From Limanda limanda (lineage: Eukaryota > Chordata > Actinopteri > Pleuronectiformes > Pleuronectidae): a stretch of 64,000 nt of DNA. This document shows positions 1 through 12,900 of this stretch, piece by piece. Both the position numbers and the translations under genes were made by a program. How positions within the stretch are numbered: position 1 is the first letter of the stretch; every line of letters begins with the position of its first letter. The stretch lies in NCBI RefSeq assembly GCF_963576545.1, contig NC_083646.1:17027961-17091960 (forward strand), written 5' to 3'. The notes under the pieces were generated by a model. That model was given only the letters and a program-made list of their open reading frames with translations, did not search any database and was not told the DNA's origin.

Positions 1-619
1 AAAACCTGTCGGATTTTTTAAATTAACTTTTAAGGTTTAATTTCCTTTCACTGCTGCAGGAAAGTTGTAAGTTATTTTATTTCCTTATCCCTTTAAAAGG
101 CCTTTTTTTCTAATAAATGTACATGACCTTATCTAAAGTGACGTCTGGATTTTCTGGAGAACTGCTCATCCAAAAACCCTCTCCGTCGACACAGCAACTC
201 CATGAGTCCTCAGCAACCCATCTGTCAAGTTTGAGGTCTATTGGACGAGAGGTTGTCATGAAAGTCAGTGTAAAGCCATAAAGACAGACGCTTCCATTAA
301 TAGTTGCTGTTCCCTCAGCTGACCCGACTCAAACCAAGGAGGAGATGTTCAGGGTGATGTTCGCATTGTTTCTGCTGATCTCTCCAAAGTACAGAAATCA
401 AATTATAACTGAACCTCAAAAAAAAAAAATAAGTGACGGTGCAGTGCAGAGATGTTCACTGTGAGCGTTAAAAAGAAAGAATGTCTTCCAAGTGCTAATG
501 ACAAGAGAGAGGTTCTGACATTCTTTTGTGAAAACTGTGCATTTCAAGAGCAGAGGAAAGGAAAAGATTTTACTCCCGTTAATGAGGAAGTAACTTGAGA
601 GAAGCAGGAGTTGACTCAC

Positions 620-3600
620 CAACACTCTGTTCTCCGTCTTGTCTGCTTTGATCTCCAGTTTGACTCTCCTCCTCAGCGACAGCTTCACCTTCCTCCCCAA
701 CGCATCCCTCACGCTCTCTGCACGGAGGAGAAGAAAGGCAACAATTATTATTTTACATATCTGAGCATTGGATCCAAATGCCTTTTTGACAGCGGTTCAT
801 TCAAGAAAAAACTAAAACATAATTCCATTTAACAGAAGGGGCACATTTTCTTTCAAGTGATTCATCGTGCATTGCATGAGGCTTCTCTTTACTCAGCAGC
901 TCTTTTCCACAAAGTCTTAACATAGACCTGATTTAAATCAAAAGCTCAAGTTGAGTCAGAATTTCAACATTTCGACTTCCTCAGCAGAGAACAGATCGGT
1001 GCACTTCTGCCTCAGGGGGAATAATTTCCCATTTCCTCTTATTAGAAATAACACACTTATATATTCAATAAAAGATTTATCAAACCCAACTGCAACACAC
1101 TAGGGGAGGAAAAGTCGGTCTTCTAGTTTTCACCTAAATTGCCAATCATGAGTTTCTGCTGATTGAGACGTGAAACTGTCTCCAACATTCCTAAACCAAT
1201 ACACTCACTTAAGCTGGGCATACAGTTCATGTGACTTTAGCTATGTTTTTTGCTAATAGTGCTAGCTATGCATGAGGCTGCAAGATTGGACATTGATCAC
1301 AATGACAAAATAACTGTCCTGTAAGAGCACCTTCTGCTACCTCTTTCTTTTTTTTTTAAGTGGAAAAAAAGGGGGGAGTATTTGGGGGATCAACTTGTGA
1401 CTATGCTTCAACTGTGCAACCGCATGAAGACAGCCAACAAAAATGTTCTGATATTTCACATATTCATCCAATTTGTCCGACTGGCAGCCGGAGCATCCGA
1501 TCGCTCCTCGATCCTCTGTACACTGCATAATAAATGAAGAAGAAGCTGAAATTCAGTCAGACTCTAAAATGAGTCGTGTGTCACAGAGTGAGCCCAGCTT
1601 AAATCAGTCAGAGAGAGTAGACCATTTAAAACACACAAGCATGAACGTCCTTGGTTAAGCAATCATCCATCATGGTGAAGACACCGTTTGATTGACAATA
1701 AATTAGTCAACATCGATTTTTGATCATTGATGAATCCTCTCATTTGAGGATTTGTTGCTTTCTCCGAGATTTTTTTCCATTGCACATTAAACATATATTT
1801 GGCTTTTGAAGATGCCAGGATCTAAGATGGTTCTCTCTAGATTGAGATATCCAAGGGTATTGGATGGATTATCATGCCATGATATAAACATTCATTGTCC
1901 CCAGAGGGTGAATCCTATTGATTTTGTTGATTCCCTTCCTATAGTGCCATCATAAACAACAGCTAGCTACTGGTTAAAAATTTAATGAAAATGAATGGCA
2001 TTCCCAATAGCTTCAGATAATCTGTAAATGCTGACACACTATAAGTGAGATAACATAACAGTATACCTCCTTTACAGTATGCTAGCATTGTCATTAATTG
2101 CATGCTAGCAAGCATGTGTCAGCATTAAGCTCAAAGCATTGTGCCTAAGTACCGGAGCTGCAAGCATGGCTGCAAACTTTTGGTCTTTTGTTCACCATTT
2201 CATTAAATTAATTTGATAAATAATGAATTTAAAGTATCCTTTACATTACTTCATCACTACATATAAATATGTGTGTATTCGGATAAGCTACAGAGTGAGA
2301 TGAGCATGATGCTCAGTGTGTGTTCCGCTGCTCCGATTGATTGTTCACACCCATCCGAAGCGCCCGTGGCTTAGGGAGCAGAACTGGGTCAGCCGCTTTT
2401 CCACGCGCCTCGCTCACCCACCACAGCAGCTGATATCGTCCGTGTGCACATGTGCCTGAGACAGAGCGTCATTCTGTGTGTGTGCATCTGTGCTGGCACG
2501 CGTGTGTCTTCGCCCACGGGCTTCCTCGAGCCGTCGTCAGATCAAAGCGAAACTAATAATTAGGGAAAGTGCTAAATTGTTCATCTGCCAGCCTTGAGCT
2601 TGCTAAAAGACACTGGGATGAAAACGTGCAGCGTTTCCTACTGCAGCATTTCTAAAAACTCCAGATCACACACTCAATAACTTACAGAGATGTCTCTGGT
2701 GGGCCTCGACGCCAAATGAGACCTGGTGGGTTTTAATGAGCCCGGGTAGTCCTTGGTCCCAGACAGGAAAAGTTCCTGACAGAATCTCATCTCTTTTTTT
2801 TTACTAATTCAGTTCCTCTGCTTATTCATTAAAACTGTGACAAGAGCAGACGTTTTGTTAGCCGGCGGCCCTGGGGTTCATATTCAGCTGTGGAGGCATT
2901 TTGCAGGAGGTCACACCAGGTGGCATTTCAGTTGGGATTTGTTTATAAAACGAGGAACCAGGAGACCTACGGCCTAAAAGCTTAAACAAACAACTCACAA
3001 GCCCATAAAGTCACTTTCCAGTTTATGGAGGTTTGCATGTTGAGGATGTCACAGGATAAAGTCCTGGATATTAAATGTCACTGCGGCAGCGTGTTCATGG
3101 CGAAAGGTTTCTCCAGCTGTAACTCATTTCTCGCACAAAGCTATTACGAAAAATGTTGAATGCACAAATACAGTCACTGAATACTTGCACCTCAGTGCTC
3201 CATATCAGTTCCTGGAAATCAGATAATATCACTTACAAAACCAGTCAGTTGGTAAAAAGGGTAAATCTGAAATTAATTTCTTTAACACCAAAAATGAAAA
3301 ACGCTTTCCATGAAAAGCTGATCTTTCTCCTGCAGCTTTGGGCTGAAATTCCTGCCAACACTGATGTATCGTGATGGTGAATCACCAGCACCAGTGTATG
3401 CTTCATACAATAGCTGGTTATATACTCATCCAGACGACACCACATGACAATAGGATCATGCCAAAAACAAAGTCCTTATGTTAATTGTGCAGTGTTGAGC
3501 AAAGACTGGGGATAAAGATAGAGAAGCTTGCTCACTAAAAGGCACGAGAAACCTGCATTTGTAGTCTAGGACAAAATATGGTGATATATTAGATTAATAT

Positions 3601-5356
3601 ATAGATTAACTTTATCATTTGTAACAGAGAGAAGGAAATCATCTTTACAAAGTTCCCTGGACGCCATGATTAACTGGGTGGTTTGAGAGATCTGTGCTTT
3701 TCAGAGGACAAAAGACAGAACTTTTTTCCACGTTAAACTATAAACTCCCAGTCATTTTAAATTAGAATTAATCCCCAAAATGTCTAATGATACAAAATAT
3801 GTCAGGATGGATTCAATCGAAATGTGTAGAAAGGATAGAGATTATTTCAGCATGTAAACACTGCAAGGTTGGGACAAGCTGATATACTGAATATACAGTA
3901 TGAGACTGATGCTGTTTGATATGGTGGAATAAGATGAATTCAATCAGACCTACAGCTACTGAAGAAATAAATGCTAAGATTATGAGCATGATGTGAACCA
4001 CATGAAGGTGGTGGAATTCCTACATCAAACAGAAATACGTCTTTGCCTTTCTGTTCCTAATCCCAACTGTTCAGAAGCGTTCAAACAACTTGGATGGAGG
4101 GAATTAAGTGACTCCTTGAATGAAACAGTCAATGACTCTGTAGGGAAGCGCCTGAACCAAGTGACTGCATGACCAAGCAACATTTTCCATTAAGCCTCGT
4201 CCGCAGGAACATACACCTTCTTTAAGAAACCCAAGAAAAGGAACATTCTGGCAGAGAGGAAGACGGAGACATGGAGCTTGTGCTTGTCCAACATTGCACT
4301 GAGGTGTCACAAACTTAGCTATAATGCCAAACAAAGAGAGCAGGAGCTACAGCCACACAGCTTTAGTCCACAACCAGTGCAAATACAGTGGGTCAGGAGA
4401 AACGCAGCAGACACCAGGGGGAGAGTCTTCAGGACCAGAGGTGACCGGGCCTGCCAGGGCTCCCATCCTGTGGAAACACTCAAACTCCTGGTCCTCTTTT
4501 AAATGTAACCGTTTTATAGGTGTGCTTTCATCTATTTCTGATCTCAACGTCTATTTCAATCATTTCATAATGTTCTATTTTGTCTTGTTTTAACTCCTTT
4601 CTCATCTGTACCATTTTGCATTTATTTGTCTGTGCTCCATTTCTGTGTGACCTTCAAATTGCTTTTAAATCGTTTCTTAATTGTCGTTTTTATTGTTTAT
4701 TATTGTTTATTTTCCTGCTGTTTGCCTTCAATTATTCAATTATTGCTCTTAACTAGTAAAGCACTTGTGATTTGAAAGCTAGGATAGAAATACAGTTGAT
4801 TATATATTATTATTATTATTTAAGGCATGTCAAAACTTCAGGTTTTAGAGAGTTGAGAGTGCACTGTGGTTAATGTGAGGGGGGGGAGGGGGGGGAGTAA
4901 TCCTGCACGTTATGTGCTCGGGCAAGAACAAGCTGACCACTCATCTCTAAAGAATTTGTCTTGTTCTGAACACATGCACTTCACCTTGACTGTCATACTG
5001 TGTAACTCATCTTCACCACGATACGAAGTGACACATGTTGTTAGGAACCGTGCAGCGAGAATGGGGATAACAAACATCACAATGGAAATGGCTCCTAAAG
5101 TGGATTCTAGTGGCATCATTAGGACAATAAGACCAGTGTTGTGTCTCAGCGCGGTGCGTGTGGCTCGATCTCATTAACACAATACACGACATGGATCAAA
5201 TGTGGTCACAGTGAACTTGCAGCTCCCGCAGACAGTGAGCTCCAGTGGGTACAATGACAGAGAGAGAAGCGGGGATGGTTCCCAGTCTGGACACATGGCC
5301 GAGCAGCGTCTCTTACCCAGCAGCTCTTTGGGGACCTCTGACACCTCCTCGCTCAT
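620..5356 (-). CDS. carmil1: CARMIL1 (LRRC16A), 5' end: exons 1 and 2 only
   Basis: CARMIL1 is a large cytoplasmic leucine-rich-repeat scaffold that binds and uncaps actin capping protein at the leading edge; its N-terminus is a PH-like domain. Exon 1 is 5356-5317: the ATG at 5356-5354 opens MSEEVSEVPKELL and runs into donor CTGG|gtaaga (phase 1). Exon 2 is 717-620: acceptor tgcag|AG and donor TTG|gtgagt (phase 0), encoding ESVRDALGRKVKLSL, then RRRVKLEIKADKTENRVL. The joined 46 residues align without gaps to the start of vertebrate CARMIL1 (pattern EExSxVPxEL, then GRKxKxS, then VKLExKxDKxEN) and fit CARMIL2 and CARMIL3 poorly. Intron 1 (5316-718) is 4.6 kb. Exon 3 should encode a strand starting near Leu-Thr-Ser; it is not in 1-619, so it lies left of the window. 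Only about 46 of more than 1,000 residues are present. The gene is transcribed in the same direction as the two TNF-receptor genes. Confidence 0.88.
718..5316 (-). other. carmil1 intron 1, no further exons seen
   Basis: This stretch separates the two carmil1 coding exons. I see no third reading frame with splice borders on either strand. It contains ordinary AT-rich sequence, a CpG-containing patch around 2340-2540, poly-G runs at 4878-4895 and no long microsatellite. Positions 1-619 likewise hold carmil1 intron 2 sequence with nothing recognisable. Confidence 0.7.
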
Positions 5357-5800
5357 GTTGGCCGCAGAGACACACGTCCGGAGGAGGAACGGGTTCAGTC
5401 AGGAGACTGGGATAAGGAGAAAGAGAGAGACAGAAGGGAACAAGAGGGAGAGGAGTCAGGTGGTGCCTGCTCCTGCTCCTCCTCCACCACCTCCGCTGCC
5501 GCTGCCGGTGCGTCCCTCCCGGTTACATGCTCCTCTCCTCCGCCGCCCCTTCGACCTCTTCTCCCCGCGGTGTCCGGACGATGTATCCGCGGTTCTCCGG
5601 GCGCATGTCCCGTCGGCTGGACCGGGTTCGGACCGGGTTCGGACCGGGTTCCACAGGAGACAACGCGGGGCAGAGGGCTTCTCAGTGGGAATCACGCCGA
5701 GGACCAGCGCTACCGCCGCTCGCGCACATCCTCTGTGGCCGTAAAGCTGTCTGTGGCTCAGCAGCAGCCAATGGTGGGAACCGGCGGGGCCCCTCCCTCT
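5357..5800 (-). promoter_or_regulatory. Probable carmil1 5'UTR/promoter, CpG-rich
   Basis: Directly upstream of the carmil1 ATG the sequence becomes GC- and CpG-rich, with repeated CGG, CCG and ACCGGGTT motifs around 5520-5700. It ends against the (CT)n tract that starts near 5791. This is typical of a TATA-less CpG-island promoter. No transcription start can be placed from sequence alone. Confidence 0.4.
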
Positions 5801-5852
5801 CTGTCTCTCTCTCCCTCTCCCTCCCTCTCTCCCTCTCGCCCTCTCTCTCTCT

Positions 5853-5939
<87 letters not shown>

Positions 5940-5989
5940 AAACCCTCTCCCCCTGTCTCTCTCTCTCTCTCTCTCTCCCTCTCCCTCTC

Positions 5990-6081
<92 letters not shown>

Positions 6082-6089
6082 CCACCCTC

Positions 6090-6185
<96 letters not shown>

Positions 6186-6212
6186 CACCCTCTCCCCCTC
6201 TCTCTCTCCCTC
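5791..6212. repeat. (CT)n/(GA)n microsatellite, about 420 bp, interrupted
   Basis: Almost pure CT dinucleotide on the plus strand, broken by short CCC, CCCAAACC, CCACCC and single-base interruptions. It ends in CCCCACCC-type C runs before a GC-rich flank. It lies about 435-855 bp upstream of the carmil1 start codon, so (GA)n is on the carmil1 sense strand. Long Ser-Leu or Arg-Glu reading frames across it are artefacts of the repeat. Confidence 0.97.
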
Positions 6213-6299
6213 TCCCCACTCGGTGATGCGACAGTGACGGGAGACGATGCTGTGCCGGGGCGGTGTGTCAGCAGGGGAGGAGGGGAGGAGGGGGGGCGG

Positions 6300-7065
6300 T
6301 GTCAGCTACATTATTAATGGGCAGCCCCAGGGGCGGCTCCTGGTACAGGCGACATAGGCGGTTGCCTAGGGTGAAAAATGCCGAGAGGGCGGTACAAGAG
6401 ACTGAATTATCATGACGTGACACATGCAATGTAAAACAATATATTAACGTCACTCCATTAACAGTCACCTGTGAAGACCAGCATCATTTACCCCTGAACC
6501 TGAACCAGCGCGGAGAAATGCGCTCCCTGGGCCGCAGGGAGGAGCCAGCCCCACACCACTACGCTGCCGTGGGTGGAACCAGTACACCAGTGGACACAGG
6601 AGCTGGGTCCGAACTCATGGGGAAGTTTGGCAGGACTTCAACCACCTATTCATTGAACAATATCTAATAATATGTCAATTTAAAAACAAAAACATTTCAA
6701 ATTAAATATATAAAAAATTAAATTAAATTAAATTTAAAAAAGAAAAAATGCGTGCGCACATCATGCAGAAGCCCATTGCGCAGGAATTGCGGGCGCAGGT
6801 TTTTTTTTTTTATAATTTTTTTTTTTATTCATTTAATTTAATTTAACTTTTCTTTTTTCTTTTTGTTTATTTAATTAATTAATTAAAATTTACATAGCGT
6901 AATATATTTAGCAATTAATAGGTGATTGAAATCCTGCCAATTTTAAGAGTTCAGTATATTGCCGACACAAAGACAAGAAAGGTTGGGGTTCAAATTTGCG
7001 ACCTTCCTGTTGAAGAACGACCACTCTACCCACTAGGCCAAACCGCCTGCTGAATCCTGTGAGGA
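6300..7065. repeat. Degraded dispersed repeat with tRNA-like tail
   Basis: Between 6330 and 6380 is the motif GCGACATAGGCGGTTGCCTA, which I recognise from dispersed fish repeats. Near 6780-6890 are AT-rich inverted segments (long T and A runs, AATTAATTAATT). At 6985-7060 a tail resembling box-B sequence (gttcaaatttgcgacc) is followed by ctacccactaggcc, as seen at the end of tRNA-derived fish repeats. The pieces may be separate insertions. Confidence 0.45.
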
Positions 7066-7654
7066 ACTAAGCACCTTAAGAAGATGGACAAATATATACA
7101 CACTTCAGAAAAATATTTTCTACTTTACTACCTTACTTTAAAGTGGATTTTGGATACTGGAGGATTTGACATGCTTTAAAAACCTATTGTTAGAGAATAA
7201 CCCAGTAGTTTCCAAACTTGTCTTCTGACGCCTTACAAGAATCACAGTCTGCTGCTGCTTGTTTCCATGTGATGTCCTGAGGCTGCCCCCTGCTGGCTGC
7301 TGGGTTCCTCTGTTGCTCTTGCTTGGTTTGTGCAGCTTGTGATTAACCAAAGCTGACCATAAAAGAAAATCTTTATTATCCTTCAAGGGCAATTTGATGT
7401 ACAACCAGCAACCAGTGCACGACAAAAATAAACCAATATACAATTTAAATAAAACACAATATAAAAACCCTATAGACTAAGTAGCAGGGGGAAATGAGCT
7501 TTTAATAAATTAATTGATAAGTCGACCAACAGAAAATAACCCGTCAACTATTTAGTTATTCTAGAAACATTTCATTCTACTTTTAATTTCCTGTTGTGTT
7601 TCTTATTATTAATAATGTTGGTGACATTTCCTCGATAAATGTGTGGAGGTTTTA

Positions 7655-7800
7655 TTACCTCTGCTAAGGAGGTTATGTTTCCACGTCTGATTTGTCAGTC
7701 AACATGTAATAAACTACTGGACCAATAACCACAAAACTTGGTAGAAGGAAGCTGCATGGATCAGAGATGAACCTGTACGGCTCTGTTGAGCTCTACTGAG
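7655..7800 (+). repeat. Fragment of 'acctctgccaagg' MITE (copy 1, right end missing)
   Basis: Begins ttacctctgctaaggagg and continues with gttatgtttccacgtctg, then an 'aaactactggaccaat' block and 'aaaacttggtagaagg'. The same order occurs in the copies at 49667 and 62499. The inverted right terminus is not present, so this copy is truncated. Confidence 0.6.
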
Positions 7801-8839
7801 TGCCAGTCTAGTGAATGAATCTGGAATCCTCTCTCAAAAAACATTTCCCCCCCCGGGTTGTAGTGTGAAGCTAATGAGGTGTTTTATAAAGATGTGATCA
7901 GGAAACGTCAGACCAAGTGAATCCACTTTATTTCAGCATGAACAGAAAAAAAAAGAAGGGAGTTTCATTTCACCGTTAGCAGCAGGACATACTACTGGAT
8001 TTTCCCTCTCATACCATGAAGGTTACTCTATCTCTTCAGTTACTAATAAAGCTCTGTTCAGTTAGACACACAAAGGGATATAAGAACTGGGGTTAATGAA
8101 AATGCAAGAGAATTCAAAACCAACACAAATTAGTCCTCCCCACGAAACACTAAGTTGTACTCAACCTGCGTCCCTGAAATTAAAATATGTGTCCCTTCTG
8201 TATTTCCAAAAACACTTTTAGCATTTAAAAAAAAACACTGGCATGAAAATGAATTAAACATGGACACTATAGGGGTATATCAGGCAGTCCATGCCCAACA
8301 TACTATATTGCCATCTTTCTGTTCCACTCGACGCTGCTTGATGCACAAAAAGAGAAAAAAAACCTTGACAACATCAACCTCACAACAGTTCCTCATAGCA
8401 GCATGATGCATACAAAGAGAAGTATAGCATTTTGTAGTAGTAGCATTTTGGCAGCATAGTAGGGACATTTGCTGCTGTCACCATCCGTGGCTCCGTGGAC
8501 AGGCAAGCCAGCATCTAAAACATCCTCCTGGATGGGCTCCCTGTGTGAACAGACATGCTGCGGTGACAGACTGCGGTTAGAGTCAAAGATGAATCAAGAA
8601 AAGATTAAATTATCAGGTGCACAATTCAGAAAGCATCACAAAGTAGAGGAGGAGAAGAAAGAACAATATAGAGGTAAGAATCATCCCGATTGTGGTCCCA
8701 TTCAAACACAGTATGTGTGCAGATATATCCCCAAGACCACTAATAGATGATGTAGCCATGATTATAAAGTAAACAATAGAGGCTTTCTGTGCCCCCACTC
8801 CATCATGATGTCACTGTAAAGTCACAACTAATAGCATAC

Positions 8840-9310
8840 AGGCTTCAAGGGATAGTTCACCCAAAAAGGAAAGTTCTCTCATTATCTAAGTACCACTCTG
8901 CCGATGGAGGGGTGGGTGAAGTGTATTAGTCCACTAGTCCGTTAAAAAAGTCCGTTAAAAAATAAAAATAAAATGCCTCCATACTGCTCCTGTGGTGTCA
9001 TCCAAATGTCCGTAAGCTCGAAATGGCTTCATATACTTCGCACGCTCACACCACACAAGCTCGCACCCCCATGCTTTCGCCCAAAGGGCACGTGATGACG
9101 CTCAGCAGTACCTGCAGCTATGCAGCGTTGCTACCAACACTGATTGTGAGTTCTCCCTGATCTCGACTCCCACACCCACTCGTGAGCGAGGATAACGGAG
9201 GACATATGGGATAAAAACATGGTGTAAATGACACCACTTAAAGATGAATTTGAATGTCGGAGCTAGCAGACACTTGGACACCACAATAGCAGTATGGAGG
9301 TACTTTCTTA
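8840..9310 (+). repeat. 'ggatagttcaccc' dispersed element, right end missing
   Basis: Starts with aagggatagttcacccaaaa, the characteristic left end of a repeat very common in teleost genomes. It is followed by cactctgccgatggaggggt and a CpG-containing body to about 9300. The expected inverted right end (gggtgaactatccctt) is not seen. Confidence 0.6.
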
Positions 9311-9972
9311 TAACAAATGAGTGAATGGTTATTAGTTTACATTGATTGCAGTCCTTTCAAAGTATGACACACCTGGCCTTGGATATATTTGGATTCTGTA
9401 CAAAAGACACACTTCCTGTATTGTGCAGTGCTTTTATTGTGGAATGATGGATGGACAGGTTTACGGTCACAGAGTCAGTGAGAAACAGGTTTTGATGCAT
9501 GAAAAGATGATTATAAAACACTGTGTTTGTAAAATAACTATTTTGCATATGTTAAAATATATGTCTACAATGACCAGAGGTAAAGATGGAAGAGGGCGAC
9601 ACCAAGTGGTCATTACAGCCATGCTTGGTTACTCTGATAAATAGTAACCGGAATTTTGGTTTAGAAGTATTCTTTCAATGTTTGCAGCGTTGATTCAATA
9701 TTTAAATTAATCTGTAGATGTAAGTACATCCATATACAATTAATGGAAACAGTCCATCATTATGCTTTTCATGTATCTGTCATATATTCCTCACTGATTT
9801 CTAGAAATATATCACGTGGCAATGCATACACTCTCACAGGAAAATAAACAATGTGGTAAAAAAAAATTCAAGTGCTTTTCAAATAGGCAAAAAAATTCAG
9901 CTGTATCACACTGAGGTATGTGGCTTTTAATTAGTCTCAAACATGTCATACTCCTACATATACCGTGGGCTG

Positions 9973-12900
9973 TCAGTCTAATAGATTTAAGCTACAGTTT
10001 GGAATCTTGTGCTGGATCTCCATGAGTCTCTTCTCCAGTTTTTCTGCTATGGTTTTGAGGTGTGAGTCCTTCAGCATCTGTGGCAGTTTTCTCAGCTGCT
10101 CCTCTGGAGCCTGGGCCAGCCACGCTGTGATCAGATGCATGAGAGCACCTCTCTGTCTGGGCGCCGAACTGTTGATGTATCTGTGAGATGAAGATGTCGG
10201 TTTAGTGGGTGAACAGAGGCAAGAGAAGAAGGAAGAGAAACTTGATAGTCTCACCTGCTGACAAATCTCCTCATCTTTACCACACGCATCCTGTGCATTG
10301 AGAAGAAGTCCGAGAGGAAGGTCCTGAGTGGCTCACCTGAGAGACACGTTGTATCATGTGAGTAGGAAATTCAGTTTACGTTGGGGCAGTTAAAAAACAA
10401 CCAGCACAATTCGCACAAACTACACACCTCCATTTTTAAGCGAATCGCAGGTGCCGCACACCGAGTCATGGTAAACTGAGTCGGGAAGCAGCACAATCTG
10501 TCCAATTGCACATTCCTGATGCCTCACGCATGTTTCCAGAGCAGAAGACGAGTTGGAGAAGTAGCCATCAGAACACTGTTCACAAACAGTGTTTTTCTGC
10601 GACGTACCTGAAATAAGACACAGAGCATTTTGGGTTCACTCACATGCTTCAAGCTGCCACTGTGGCTGCAAAGAGCCCAAATGTCACATGTACTTCTGCA
10701 GAGATTCTGTGCACTTTGTGAATTTCTACTTCATCCTTAAACTCTATTGTTTTGGGCTTCTAAACCTTTAAAATATTGAGTAACTAATACATTGATTATT
10801 GGAGTATCTTCAGCTATTACTTTACTTCTACAGATTTACAAAAGTTGACAAGAACATGACTAAATATGTGCCCTTTTATCTAACACTTTTTAAAATGTCT
10901 TTTTCTGAATTTATATCTACATTTTTAAGTCTGGCCTTTGATGGCAACACTTCTCAATTTAAAATGTGTAACAATGCCCAACAACTACCTTTCTAATTCT
11001 ACAAGACCATACTATATATGTACTCACTGCAGATGTAGAAATAGTGGAATCAAGACTTTATTCTCTGTGTGACATAATGATTTCCAGTGATCTGAATTGA
11101 GTATTAAACATCCTAATGTGTGAACGTGTAATCAAAAGATCTACATGTGCGAAACTTTCACTTGAGCACCTGTCATGCAAATACAGAAACGCGCTGCAAA
11201 TAGCAAAAATAACGGAAGTGTTTCCAGAGGACCCAAAAAAGTGATGACGCTGGCTGTGGATCAATGCTTTGTGACGTCACTGAAGTCTGTTACTCATCAG
11301 TGGTGATGGAACTTCACAAAGCATTGACCTACAGCCGGGTTCATCACTTTTGTTGTTGCCGTTTTTGCAATTTTGTCAATTGGTGAAGTTCTTGATTTGC
11401 AGTGATCTCACCTTTGGTCCGGACGCCCTCCCCGGGCTCGCACTCCGAGTGTCGCACACAGAAGTCACTGGCCCAGTAGAAGCCCTCCTTGCACCGACAG
11501 GCCCGGTTGCTGACCGGCGAGCACTCGGTCTCCACCTCCTGGTTGTCGGTGCAGAAGTTGTCGCAGTACAGACACCGGGGCAGGTGGTTCCACAGCTCGG
11601 TGTAGTGCTCCCTGCGGCACGGCGCGCACTGGGTGGCCGTGGAGGCGGTGCAGTGCGCGGTCATGTGGGTGCCCGGAGGACACCGGTCACACGTCAGGTC
11701 CTCCCCGGTCAAAGGGCTCCGGACCTGGAAGGTGCGGAGAGGATCGACCGCGGGGACAGCGGAGAGAACCACGGGGAGCAGGAGGAGCTGTAAGAAGAGC
11801 TGGGGAGAGGACCAGGGTCACTGCTACTGCAGGTATTAAACTACTACTACTACTACTACTATTATACTACTACTACTACTACTTCTACCAGGGTCACTGC
11901 TACTGCAGGTATTAAAATACTACTACTTCTACTACGAGTATACTACTACTGCCACTACCACAACTACTACATCTTCTACTAAGATGGTCACTGCTACTGC
12001 AAGTATTAAACTACTGCTACTACTACGACCATTATACTACTACTACTACTACTTCTACTACCATGGTCACTGCTACTGCAGGTATTAAAACTTATACTAC
12101 AACTGTATACTACTACTGCCACTACCACAACTACTTAATCTTCTACTAACATGGTCACTGCTACTGCGGGTAGTACAATTTATACTACTACTACGAGTAT
12201 ACTACTACTGCCACTATTGCTACTACTTCTACTATTGCTACAACCACAAGATTTAAATAAATACAATTGGCCTTTAAAGGTCCCATGTGTAAGATTTATG
12301 TGAAAGGGATCTACCGGCAGAAATTGAATATTGAATAATCCTATTGATAAATTCACTAGTGTGAAATCATCTAAAATATTTGTAGTTTTCTTTACTCTAT
12401 AATGGGCCCTTTATATTTAAAAACTTTATATTTACATGCATGGGTCCTCAGGCACCACCATGTTTTTTACAGTAGCCCAGACTGGACAAACTAAACACCT
12501 TTTGAGTTTCTTATGAGAAACTGAACCTTTAAATGCACCCCAGTATAATTAACTGTGTGGCTGATTATAGGAGAATCACATTTTCTAATCCTGATCAAGT
12601 CATTCCAGTCAGTAACTATATCTTTCACGGCAGTTACAGGTAAATCACAGCAATATATATTTTTTTCAATTTAGTGGAAATTGCCCATAGATCTTCATCA
12701 CTCTATTATTATTGTACTTCCTTAGGCAAACAGACAATTTGACTGCAGCAGTGGCATTTTACTTATAAATCATGTTTCCTGTGTTTGCTATTTTTATCAC
12801 ACACTATCAGTTTCCCCACAATTTTTTCATTCAGAAATGTACCTCCCAAAATAGCTCTCCAGTGTCCACCAGGGACCTAAATATATATTTTTTGACTTGT

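Noticed and set aside
5456..6237. Several long open frames rich in Ser-Leu or Arg-Glu on both strands
   Set aside because: They are the translation of the (CT)n/(GA)n microsatellite, which lacks stops in most frames. There are no splice borders or family motifs.
11350..11793. 147-codon plus-strand open frame
   Set aside because: It is antisense to the DcR3-like exon 2, whose own strand has the cysteine-rich-domain spacing, signal peptide and matching splice phases.
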